From: DATMNI01 sp035570275
GTDB lineage: Bacteria > Acidobacteriota > Terriglobia > Bryobacterales > Bryobacteraceae
DNA length: 13,423 bases
Assembly: GCA_035570275.1 (NCBI GenBank)
Contig: DATMNI010000112.1
Location: 1-13,423 of the forward strand
Direction: 5' to 3'
Below are positions 1 to 5,968 of this stretch, piece after piece. The position numbers were made by a program, and so were the translations under genes. The notes below the pieces were generated by a model, which saw only the letters and a program-made list of their open reading frames with translations, made no database searches and was not told where the DNA came from. Numbering within the stretch: the stretch's first letter is position 1; every line of letters starts with the position of its first letter.

Positions 1-138
1 TCCAGCCGCCTACGTCTTCGAAGCTTCAACTCAAACCATTGGCGGCCGGATACGCACGGCGAAAGTCCGCGAAGCCCCGGCCGCCGCAACGACTCTTCTG
101 CCAACTCTCAACCCACACGTGTCTTTGCACCGGCCACC

Positions 139-202
139 GGCATCTGGCATCTGGCATCCGCCTCCGGCCGCAGCCCCTGACCCCCCGGCCCCTGACCCCC
201 CT
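139..202. repeat. Two short tandem repeat tracts
   Basis: GGCATCT occurs at 139-145 and 146-152, and a third unit with one change follows at 153-159. The 13-mer CCCCTGACCCCCC occurs at 174-186 and again at 189-201, a period of 15 bp. The units are exact or nearly exact, which suggests slipped-strand expansion. No function is visible. Confidence 0.7.
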
Positions 203-278
203 CAGCGCCTCCGCGTCTTCGCGTCAAAGAATCCGCCCGCCCACGGCCTCGCCCCGCCTGGCCCCGCCCGCCACGGAA

Positions 279-307
279 TTGGCTTCGTTTCGCGGAGTCT
301 GTAAACT
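279..307 (+). promoter_or_regulatory. Weak candidate promoter for a leaderless mRNA
   Basis: TTGGCT (279-284) and TAAACT (302-307) are separated by 17 nt; each matches 4 of 6 positions of the sigma-70 consensus. Initiation would fall about 7 nt downstream, at the ATG at 316, which has no recognisable Shine-Dalgarno sequence. A leaderless transcript would explain this, but the match is weak and may be chance. Confidence 0.2.
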
Positions 308-315
308 GGTAGTTC

Positions 316-1173
316 ATGGCCTTTCTTTTCCGCCAGTCCACCTGCAACGAAGCTTTCGACAAATGGCCCTTCGCGGACGCCTGCCGGGCGATCCGCCGCG
401 CCGGTTATACCGGGATCGAAATCGCTCCGTTTACCCTGGCTGAGAATCCCGCCGACGTCACGGCGGCCCAGCGCAACGAGTATCGCGGGATCATGCAGTC
501 CGAAGGCCTGACCTTCGTGGGCCTGCACTGGCTTATGGTCAGCCCCAAGGGACTGCACGTGACCACGCCTGACGCCGAACTCCGCCGTAAGAGTTGGGGC
601 CACATCGACAACCTGATCGACCTGTGCGCCGGCCTCGGTCCGGATGGCGTGATGGTGTTTGGATCGCCGCACCAGCGCTCCACCACCGGCGGGCTGACCC
701 GTGCCGAAGCCACCCGGAATTACGTCGAGGGTTTGCGTGGTGTGGCGGCGCACGCCGCCGATCGCGGCGTGACGGTGCTGGTGGAAGCTCTGCCGGTGGC
801 GCAATCTGATGTGGTGCAGACGCTGGAGGAAGCGGTCTCCATCGTCAACGAAATCGCCAGCCCGGCCGTGCGGACCATGTTCGACGTGCACAACGCCATC
901 GATGAGAAGGAACCGCATGCCAGCCTGGTGGACCGTTACTTCGACTACATCCGCCATGTTCACGTCAACGAACTGGATGGCCGGCATTGCGGCGCCGCCG
1001 GGGGTTCGCGACCAAAAGAGATCTACGATTTCAAACCGGTCTTCGAGGTGCTGCGGCGCCGAAACTACGCCGGCTGGATATCTCTGGAGGCTTTCGACTT
1101 CACCCCGGGCGCGGAGCGGTTGGTAACCGAATCGCTCCGCCATCTGGAAAGTGAGATCGGTCAAATCACATGA
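316..1173 (+). CDS. Sugar phosphate isomerase/epimerase-like TIM-barrel protein
   Basis: The 285-residue product has the layout of the xylose isomerase-like / AP-endonuclease-2 TIM-barrel superfamily, which binds a divalent metal and usually isomerises or epimerises sugars, ketoses or inositols. Conserved acidic and His residues sit at the ends of barrel strands: E35 (GIEIAP), H71 (GLHW), E157 (VLVEALP), D190 and H192 (MFDVHN), H214 and H216 (HVHVNELDG), and E258 (SLEAFDF). E157, D190, H216 and E258 are the likely metal ligands by family analogy. Length is normal and there is no signal peptide, so the protein should be cytoplasmic. The stop overlaps the start of the next gene (ATGA, 1170-1173), implying co-translation with the nucleotide-sugar epimerase. 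The substrate cannot be read from sequence. The start at 316 lacks a clear ribosome binding site. Confidence 0.85.
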   Translation: MAFLFRQSTCNEAFDKWPFADACRAIRRAGYTGIEIAPFTLAENPADVTAAQRNEYRGIMQSEGLTFVGLHWLMVSPKGLHVTTPDAELRRKSWGHIDNLIDLCAGLGPDGVMVFGSPHQRSTTGGLTRAEATRNYVEGLRGVAAHAADRGVTVLVEALPVAQSDVVQTLEEAVSIVNEIASPAVRTMFDVHNAIDEKEPHASLVDRYFDYIRHVHVNELDGRHCGAAGGSRPKEIYDFKPVFEVLRRRNYAGWISLEAFDFTPGAERLVTESLRHLESEIGQIT

Positions 1174-2111
1174 TGAGCCATTACGTTGTTACCGGCGGCG
1201 CCGGATTCATCGGCTCCGCCATCGTGCGCAGCCTGCTGCGAGAGGGCGCCCGCCCGGTCGTCGTGATAGACAACCTGCTGACCGGGCGGGAAGGCAACCT
1301 GGACGATGTGCGGGGAGCCATCGACTTCCAACTCGCCGACATCCGCAATTACGAGGAGATTGCGCCCATCATCCGGGGCGCGGCGGTGGTGTTTCATGAG
1401 GCCGCCATCCCTTCGGTGCCGCGGTCGATCGACGATCCGGTGCCTTCCCACGAAATCAACATCACGGGCACGTTCAACGTGCTGCGCGCCGCCAGCCAGG
1501 GGGCGGCCGGGCGCTTGGTTTATGCGGCGTCCAGTTCGGCGTACGGCGATACCGAAGTGCTGCCCAAGGAGGAATCCATGACGCCGCGGCCCAAATCGCC
1601 GTACGCGCTGCAGAAGTTGACGGGCGAATACTATGCCGCCATTTTCTCCGGGGTCTACGGCCTGGAAACCATCTGTCTGCGTTACTTCAACGTGTATGGG
1701 CCCCGGCAAGATCCTTCCAGCGCTTACTCCGGCGTGCTTTCGGTCTTCATGAAGGCGGTCCTGGAACGCCGGCAGCCGATGATTTTCGGCGACGGAGAAC
1801 AGTCGCGCGATTTCACCTACGTGGAGGATGTTGCCGAGTTGAACCTGAAAGCCGCGCGCGCCAGGGACGCTTCGGGCAAGCTATACAACGCCGGCAACGG
1901 GGGCAGGATCACGTTGAACCAGGCCTGGGCGCTGGTGCAGAGCCTGGAAGGCGTAACGATCGGGGCGATATACGCGCCGCCGCGCGCGGGCGACGTGCGC
2001 GATTCGCAGGCCGACACCACGGCCGCGGTCCGCGATTTGGGCCACGCACCGAAGTTCTCGTTTGCAGAAGGCATGCGGCTCACGCTGGAGTGGTACCGCA
2101 GCCATCGTTGA
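1170..2111 (+). CDS. NAD-dependent nucleotide-sugar epimerase/dehydratase (extended SDR)
   Basis: The 313-residue extended short-chain dehydrogenase is of the GalE/WbpP type, which interconverts C4 epimers of UDP-sugars through an NAD-bound 4-keto intermediate. The Rossmann motif GGAGFIGS is at 9-16, D34 after the second strand should hold the adenosine ribose, and D57 follows in LADI. The segment HEAAIPSVPRSI (76-87) and the serine run near 121-123 precede the catalytic YALQK (Y145, K149). RYFNVYGPRQDP (171-182) is the usual substrate-loop motif. The SVPRSI and YGPRQDP signatures resemble UDP-GlcNAc 4-epimerases more than classical GalE, but specificity is inferred. The start overlaps the preceding stop by ATGA; a second ATG follows directly at 1173. 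Products would feed polysaccharide or glycolipid synthesis, matching the O-antigen-ligase-type gene further along. Confidence 0.9.
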   Translation: MMSHYVVTGGAGFIGSAIVRSLLREGARPVVVIDNLLTGREGNLDDVRGAIDFQLADIRNYEEIAPIIRGAAVVFHEAAIPSVPRSIDDPVPSHEINITGTFNVLRAASQGAAGRLVYAASSSAYGDTEVLPKEESMTPRPKSPYALQKLTGEYYAAIFSGVYGLETICLRYFNVYGPRQDPSSAYSGVLSVFMKAVLERRQPMIFGDGEQSRDFTYVEDVAELNLKAARARDASGKLYNAGNGGRITLNQAWALVQSLEGVTIGAIYAPPRAGDVRDSQADTTAAVRDLGHAPKFSFAEGMRLTLEWYRSHR

Positions 2112-2120
2112 ACGGAGCCT

Positions 2121-2307
2121 TGTGGGGCAGGTTGGTAACCTGCGGCGGATTGCTAATCCGCCTCCGCGATGCGGCAGCGAGCGGGTCGGCGCCGAGGCGG
2201 ATTGCCCCTTCGCCGCACTCTCGAAAGTCGCTTGTGGAAGTTCGGCTGCGCGCCAACTCCCGGCGGGCGGATTGCCAATCCGCCGCAGCTTGCCAAGCTA
2301 CCCCACA
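2121..2307. repeat. Inverted pair of 42-nt double-hairpin repeats (REP-like)
   Basis: Each 42-nt arm has the same plan: a head TGTGGGG, a 15-nt hairpin, one C, and a 19-nt hairpin. The left arm (2121-2162, + strand) has hairpins CAGGTTGGTAACCTG (2128-2142) and GGCGGATT/AATCCGCC (2144-2162). The right arm (2266-2307) is the same unit on the - strand, with hairpin 1 at 2286-2300 and hairpin 2 at 2266-2284. By hand alignment 36 of 42 positions agree. One pair in the first stem changes from G-C to C-G on both sides, so base pairing is preserved. Loops are GGT, GGC or GCT. This resembles the head-plus-palindrome plan of REP/BIME elements, but relation to any named family is inference. Confidence 0.85.
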
Positions 2308-2362
2308 TCGCGCCACGGGCGACTTTGATCCTTCCCCCTGTGCGCCCGGCGCACATCGCGAA

Positions 2363-2396
2363 CAGGTTGCCAACCTGGTTGCCAACCGGCCCCACA
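2363..2396 (-). repeat. Third copy of the double-hairpin repeat (shorter)
   Basis: Read on the - strand the unit begins with the same TGTGGGG head (2396-2390), followed by the hairpin GGTTGGCAACC (2387-2377) and then CAGGTTGGCAACCTG (2377-2363). The hairpins share one base. The head, the GGC loops and the CAGGTT/AACCTG stem tie it to the inverted pair at 2121-2307, although the spacing differs. Confidence 0.75.
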
Positions 2397-2449
2397 TACC
2401 TGCCTCCCACCTCAGTTCCCGAAACGTCCAGGCACAACGCACGCTACAG

Positions 2450-2455
2450 TAGAAT
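2450..2455 (+). promoter_or_regulatory. Possible -10 element upstream of the esterase gene
   Basis: TAGAAT lies 27 bases before the chosen start at 2482. No good -35 hexamer is found 16-18 nt upstream, so this is only a candidate. Confidence 0.3.
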
Positions 2456-2481
2456 CTAGGTTGATGCTCATGGAGGTTCCC

Positions 2482-3984
2482 ATGTCCAAACTCGCTAAGT
2501 GGCTCGTCTGGTTTGCCCCGGCCTTGGCGCTTGACGCCGCCGTCAAACTCCCCGCCATCATTTCAGACCACATGGTGCTGCAACAGGGTGCGCCGGTGCG
2601 CATCTGGGGAACGGCCGACCCCGGCGAAGCGGTCCGTGTCGATTTTCAAGGCCAGACCGTCTCTACCAAAGCCGCAGAGAACGGCAAGTGGGCTGCGTGG
2701 CTTAAGCCGCTGGCTGCCGCCGGCCCGCTGGAAATGACCATCGCGGCTTCGAACGCCATCGCCATCAAGGATGTGCTGGTCGGTGAAGTCTGGGTCGGCT
2801 CCGGCCAGTCCAACATGGAGTTCGCGCTGTGGAACGCCGTCAACCACGATGAGGAGATGGCCGGCGCGGATTTCCCGCTTATCCATCTCTTCCACGTCAA
2901 AAGGCTGGTGGCGGATCAACCCGCCGACGACCTGGTGGGCACGTGGCAAGTTTGCAGCCCGCAGACGGTCCACAATTTCTCCGCCGTGGAATACTTTTTC
3001 GGCCGCGATCTGTACCATGACTTGCATGTCCCCATGGGCCTCATCGAGTCCGATTGGGGCGGCACACCGGCGCAATCCTGGACCAGCCAGCCGGTGCTCG
3101 AGTCCGACCCCGCCCTGAAGTTCGTGCTGGATGGCTGGGCCAAGATTCTGTCCAACTACCCGGCTGCCAAGGATCGGTACGACAAACAGGTGGAGACCTG
3201 GAACCAGGCCGTGGCCGCAGCCAAGACCGAAGGCAAGACGCCGCCCAACCGGCCTGGCCCGCCCCAGGGTCCGGGCCACCCGAATACTCCCGCCGGCCTG
3301 TATAACGCCATGATCGCGCCACTCACGCCCTATGCGGTGCGCGGCGTCATCTGGTACCAGGGCGAAGCCAATGCCAACGAAGAACATGCCTACCGCTACC
3401 GCCATCTCTTCCGCGCCATGATCGAAGACTGGCGCGCCCGCTGGGGCGAAGCCGATATGCCGTTTCTCTTCGTGCAACTGGCGAACTTCAAATCCAACCA
3501 GTATTGGCCGGTGCTGCGCGAATCCCAAACCGAGGCCCTCAGCCTGCGCAATACCGGCATGGCGCTGGCCATTGACATCGGCGAATCCAGCGACATTCAC
3601 CCCAAGAACAAGCAGGACGTGGGTCACCGCCTGGCCCTGGCGGCGCGCCACGTGGTCTATCACGAGCCCATCGAATACTCCGGGCCCATGTACCGGCAGG
3701 CGACTACGGAAACAGGCCGGATCCGCGTCTGGTTCAACCACGCCGACGGGCTGCAGGCCAAAGGCGGCGGCGCCATCACCGGCTTCACCATGGCCGGCGC
3801 GGATGGCAATTTCGTGGCTGCCGATGCGCGTCTGGAAGGCAGCACCGTGGTGGTTTCGAGCGCGCAGGTGGCTAACCCCGTGGCCGTCCGCTACGCTTGG
3901 GCGGATGACCCGGTCTGCAATCTGATCAACCAGGCCGGCCTGCCCGCCAACCCGTTCCGCTCCGATGAGCCGCATTACCAGTAG
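2482..3984 (+). CDS. Secreted sialate O-acetylesterase (SGNH-type hydrolase)
   Basis: This enzyme family removes O-acetyl groups from sialic acids or other glycans outside the cytoplasm. The 500-residue product starts with a Sec signal peptide (about 1-19, cleavage likely after LALDA). A beta-sandwich region follows (about 25-95), then the catalytic domain. GSGQSNME (106-113) supplies the nucleophile S110, WYQGEAN (291-297) is the block III-like motif, and DIHPKNK (371-377) supplies the Asp-His pair D371/H373. Length is normal for the family. A Pro/Gly-rich linker lies at about 253-270. The start at 2482 is chosen because GGAGG (2472-2476) sits 5 nt upstream and the signal peptide then has normal geometry; earlier in-frame TTG/ATG codons (2461-2472) would cover that site. 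The next gene follows after 7 nt, so the two are probably co-transcribed. True substrate (sialic acid, xylan, pectin) cannot be told. Confidence 0.9.
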   Translation: MSKLAKWLVWFAPALALDAAVKLPAIISDHMVLQQGAPVRIWGTADPGEAVRVDFQGQTVSTKAAENGKWAAWLKPLAAAGPLEMTIAASNAIAIKDVLVGEVWVGSGQSNMEFALWNAVNHDEEMAGADFPLIHLFHVKRLVADQPADDLVGTWQVCSPQTVHNFSAVEYFFGRDLYHDLHVPMGLIESDWGGTPAQSWTSQPVLESDPALKFVLDGWAKILSNYPAAKDRYDKQVETWNQAVAAAKTEGKTPPNRPGPPQGPGHPNTPAGLYNAMIAPLTPYAVRGVIWYQGEANANEEHAYRYRHLFRAMIEDWRARWGEADMPFLFVQLANFKSNQYWPVLRESQTEALSLRNTGMALAIDIGESSDIHPKNKQDVGHRLALAARHVVYHEPIEYSGPMYRQATTETGRIRVWFNHADGLQAKGGGAITGFTMAGADGNFVAADARLEGSTVVVSSAQVANPVAVRYAWADDPVCNLINQAGLPANPFRSDEPHYQ

Positions 3985-3991
3985 GTCAGGT

Positions 3992-4879
3992 ATGAAATCC
4001 ATCACCAGGCGTCAGGCACTGATTGGCGCAATGTGCTCGGCGGGCGGTCTGCGTGCCGACGCACCGCCGGTAATCGAAACGCACGTCCACCTGTTCGATC
4101 CCGACCGTGTCCCATATGCACCCGGCGCGCCATACAAGCCTGCCGCCTACCCTTTGGAATCCCACCTGAAACTGGTTCAGGAGGCCGGTCTGACGCATTC
4201 GGTGATCGTGCATCCCGAACCGTATCAGGACGATCACCGCTACCTGGAATATTGCTTTGTGCATCGGCCGAGCCCTGGTTATTTCAGGGGAACCTGCCTG
4301 TTCGATCCGCTCCGCGAGGACACGCCGGCGCGCCTTCGCGTCCTGGTGGACCGTTGGCCCAACCGCATCGTCGCCATGCGCATCCACGAAGTCAGTATGA
4401 CTCCCGAAGCCGACGGCCCCATTCGCAATCGCGACATGAAAGACCCGCGCATGCTCACCTGTTGGAAGACTCTGGCTCGCCTTGGAGTTGGGGTCCAGAT
4501 GCACTTCATCCCCGGCCAGGCGCCTAATATTCACGCGCTGGCGGCGCAGTTTCCGGATACCACGGTGATTCTGGACCATATGGGCCGGCCGGCCAATGGC
4601 ACACCGGAACAATACTCGCAGGTGCTGAAATTGGCCGAACTGCCGCGCGTGGTGATGAAGTATTCGGGCTGGGACATGTACAAGGGCGACCTGAACCGGC
4701 TGACCAGGCGGATCTACGACGCCTTTGGACCGGACCGGATGATCTGGGGGATGCTGGGCAACACGCTGGCGGATTACCGCAAACAGTCGCAGCGGTTCGA
4801 CGAGTTGCTGGCGTTCGCTTCCGATGCCGATCGCGCCAAGATCCGCGGCGGCAACGCGCAGCGGCTCTTCTTCGGATAA
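3992..4879 (+). CDS. Tat-exported amidohydrolase-family TIM-barrel protein
   Basis: The 295-residue product resembles the Amidohydro_2 group (L-fuconolactonase, 2-pyrone-4,6-dicarboxylate lactonase), metal-assisted hydrolases of lactones and related ring compounds. TRRQALIGA (5-13) plus a short hydrophobic stretch ending near LRADA looks like a twin-arginine signal peptide. ETHVHLFDP (29-37) gives the HxH motif (H31, H33). Further barrel histidines are H74, H132, H171 (QMHF) and H196 (LDHMG). The C-terminal strand, where the family normally ends in GSDWP with the catalytic Asp, here reads WGMLGN (252-257), so that aspartate is missing. Start 3992 is preferred over the in-frame ATG at 3965, which lies inside the esterase gene; AGGT overlapping the previous stop can serve as ribosome binding site. 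The esterase neighbour suggests carbohydrate breakdown. Activity is uncertain because of the missing Asp. Confidence 0.75.
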   Translation: MKSITRRQALIGAMCSAGGLRADAPPVIETHVHLFDPDRVPYAPGAPYKPAAYPLESHLKLVQEAGLTHSVIVHPEPYQDDHRYLEYCFVHRPSPGYFRGTCLFDPLREDTPARLRVLVDRWPNRIVAMRIHEVSMTPEADGPIRNRDMKDPRMLTCWKTLARLGVGVQMHFIPGQAPNIHALAAQFPDTTVILDHMGRPANGTPEQYSQVLKLAELPRVVMKYSGWDMYKGDLNRLTRRIYDAFGPDRMIWGMLGNTLADYRKQSQRFDELLAFASDADRAKIRGGNAQRLFFG

Positions 4880-4891
4880 CTCACGCGTGAG
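4880..4891. repeat. Perfect 12-bp palindrome CTCACGCGTGAG
   Basis: The palindrome starts one base after the amidohydrolase stop and ends 15 nt before the ATG at 4907. It is too short and lacks a T-run, so it is not a clear terminator. It may be a protein-binding site between the two genes, or chance. Confidence 0.5.
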
Positions 4892-4906
4892 CGACACTGA
4901 GAACTC

Positions 4907-5566
4907 ATGGAAAACGAAACCATCGGTATCCTGGTGCAAGCCACCGGCCGGACCGGCGTCCTTCATCAGTTGAGCGGCGTGATTGCGCGGCACGAGGGCG
5001 ACATCACCTCGGTTGAGATTCTGGACAACTGGCCGGCGGAGGCGCGCACCTATTTCGAAGTGGTCCTGCCCGGCGGCCCCGATGCGTTGCTCGAAGACTT
5101 GCGAAAACTGGTCATCGTAAGCCACGTGGAAATCGTCAAAACGCTGCAGAAGATATACGGCAAGCGCATCATCATCATGGGCGGCGGCGCGCAGGTTGGG
5201 CAGGTGGCGATCGGCGCCGTTTCCGAAGCCGACCGCCACAACATTCGCGGCGAACACATTTCCGTCGATACCATTCCGCTGGTGGGCGAGCAGAAACTGG
5301 CCGACGCGGTGCGCGCCGTAGCCCGATTGCCGCGCGCCAAGGCGCTGGTGCTGGCGGGAGCGCTGATGGGCGGCGACATCACGACGGCCGTCCAGGAAGT
5401 GAGGCAGCAGGGACTCATCGTCATCAGCCTGAACATGGCCGGCAGCGTGCCCGACGCGGCCGATCTGGTGGTGAGCGACCCGGTGCAGGCCGGCGTGATG
5501 GCTGTGATGGTGGTGGCGGATACGGCCAAGTTCAATCTGGAGCGGCTCAAGCGCCGGGTATTCTAG
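4907..5566 (+). CDS. ACT-domain protein with glycine-rich C-terminal domain (DUF5612-like)
   Basis: The 219-residue soluble protein has an N-terminal ACT domain (about 3-79; TGRTGVLHQLSGVIARHEGD is the typical first loop and helix). ACT domains bind small ligands such as amino acids and control enzymes. The rest (about 85-215) begins with a strand and glycine loop IIIMGGGAQVG (88-98), like the nucleotide-binding turn of Rossmann-type folds. It goes on with conserved-looking blocks SEADRHNIRGE (106-116), LVLAGALMGGD (147-157) and SLNMAGSVPDAADLVVSDP (174-192). From memory this matches ACT proteins of methanogenic archaea carrying a domain of unknown function (DUF5612); that assignment needs a profile search. 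No catalytic residue is evident. It lies 27 nt after the amidohydrolase with no strong ribosome binding site. A ligand-sensing regulatory role is inference. Confidence 0.75.
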   Translation: MENETIGILVQATGRTGVLHQLSGVIARHEGDITSVEILDNWPAEARTYFEVVLPGGPDALLEDLRKLVIVSHVEIVKTLQKIYGKRIIIMGGGAQVGQVAIGAVSEADRHNIRGEHISVDTIPLVGEQKLADAVRAVARLPRAKALVLAGALMGGDITTAVQEVRQQGLIVISLNMAGSVPDAADLVVSDPVQAGVMAVMVVADTAKFNLERLKRRVF

Positions 5567-5593
5567 GTTGCCGCGGCGCACTGGTTCCCGGTC

Positions 5594-5968
5594 TCACCGC
5601 CCGGCGGCACTCCGGTACGCCTTGTCCAGACAGGCCAGCGCCGCGGTCAGGTCCGGCGTGTTCTTCAAATCGAGGAGATGCCACTTGGGGCTCTGGCTCT
5701 CTTTCGCGCCGCCCGGCTTGTAGGCGATGGCGCTGGGGTTTTCGAGCGCGCGCCGATCCGGAAGCATGGCAAAGATTGCAGTCCCGCGGTAGAGCGCCCG
5801 CATACCAAACATCGGCCGCGCGCTGACGCCGGGCCAGCCAAGCAGTTCCTGCTCCAGCAGCGCGGATATATGCCGCATCTCCTCTGAAACAGGCGCTAAC
5901 TTGGGCCGTCCGCTGGCTGCAATTCCACGCCTGGTTGGGCCAGGAGACCGCCTGGCATCCGGTTTCAC
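5594..5968 (-). CDS. Small TfoX N-terminal-like protein
   Basis: The 124-residue product has a basic, probably unstructured N-terminus (1-25) and then a compact domain. The part from SEEMRHISALLEQ (28-40) through VSARPMFGMRALYRGTAIFAML (48-69) to IAYKPGG (81-87) follows the TfoX-N/YjbR-like pattern: a helix, an RxMFGxxxLY motif, a strand of phobic residues and a short strand ending in K. TfoX/Sxy proteins regulate competence in proteobacteria, but stand-alone TfoX-N domains in other phyla are mostly uncharacterised. The GTG start is favoured because it overlaps the upstream gene's stop as GTGA (5965-5968), a translational-coupling arrangement; an internal ATG at residue 31 is the alternative. 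The gene is convergent with the ACT-domain gene, whose stop is 27 nt away, with no clear terminator hairpin between them. Confidence 0.6.
   Translation of the reverse strand: MKPDARRSPGPTRRGIAASGRPKLAPVSEEMRHISALLEQELLGWPGVSARPMFGMRALYRGTAIFAMLPDRRALENPSAIAYKPGGAKESQSPKWHLLDLKNTPDLTAALACLDKAYRSAAGR

Larger units (their letters stand above)
1..315. other. Leading non-coding stretch with short C-rich tandem repeats
   Basis: No gene can be supported here. One + strand frame (reading from base 2) stays open from the window edge to about 304, so the C-terminal end of an upstream protein could extend into it. Its composition past about base 130 is Pro/Ala-rich and looks non-coding. The sequence holds a heptamer GGCATCT repeated nearly three times (139-158), a 15-bp C-rich unit containing CCCCTGACCCCCC twice (173-202), and a run of CTCCGCG/TCTTCGCG-like units (about 205-224). 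Repeats of this sort are typical of intergenic DNA in GC-rich soil bacteria. The next gene starts at 316. Confidence 0.5.
2112..2481. other. Intergenic region with structured repeats
   Basis: This 370-bp gap holds no supportable gene. All its open frames are short and Ala/Arg/Pro-rich. Its left two-thirds are the inverted pair of double-hairpin repeats at 2121-2307 and a third copy at 2363-2396. The right end carries a weak -10 (TAGAAT, 2450-2455) and the ribosome binding site of the esterase gene. Confidence 0.7.

Noticed and set aside
202..1164. Antisense frame of 320 codons opposite the sugar isomerase
   Set aside because: No motif, His/Gly-rich composition, and it runs through the intergenic repeats.
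2121..2396. CRISPR array
   Set aside because: The repeats are palindromic, inverted and unevenly spaced, with no spacer pattern or cas genes.
2563..4005. Antisense open frame of 480 codons opposite the esterase
   Set aside because: Composition is shadow-like and the esterase motifs on the + strand are unambiguous.
3986..5581. Long antisense open frame of 531 codons opposite the amidohydrolase and ACT-domain genes
   Set aside because: It is His/Arg/Gln-rich with no recognisable domain, and the + strand genes have clear motifs. Long antisense frames are common in GC-rich DNA.
5567..5593. Bidirectional terminator between the convergent ACT-domain and TfoX-like genes
   Set aside because: The 27-nt gap contains no stem-loop with a T-run.
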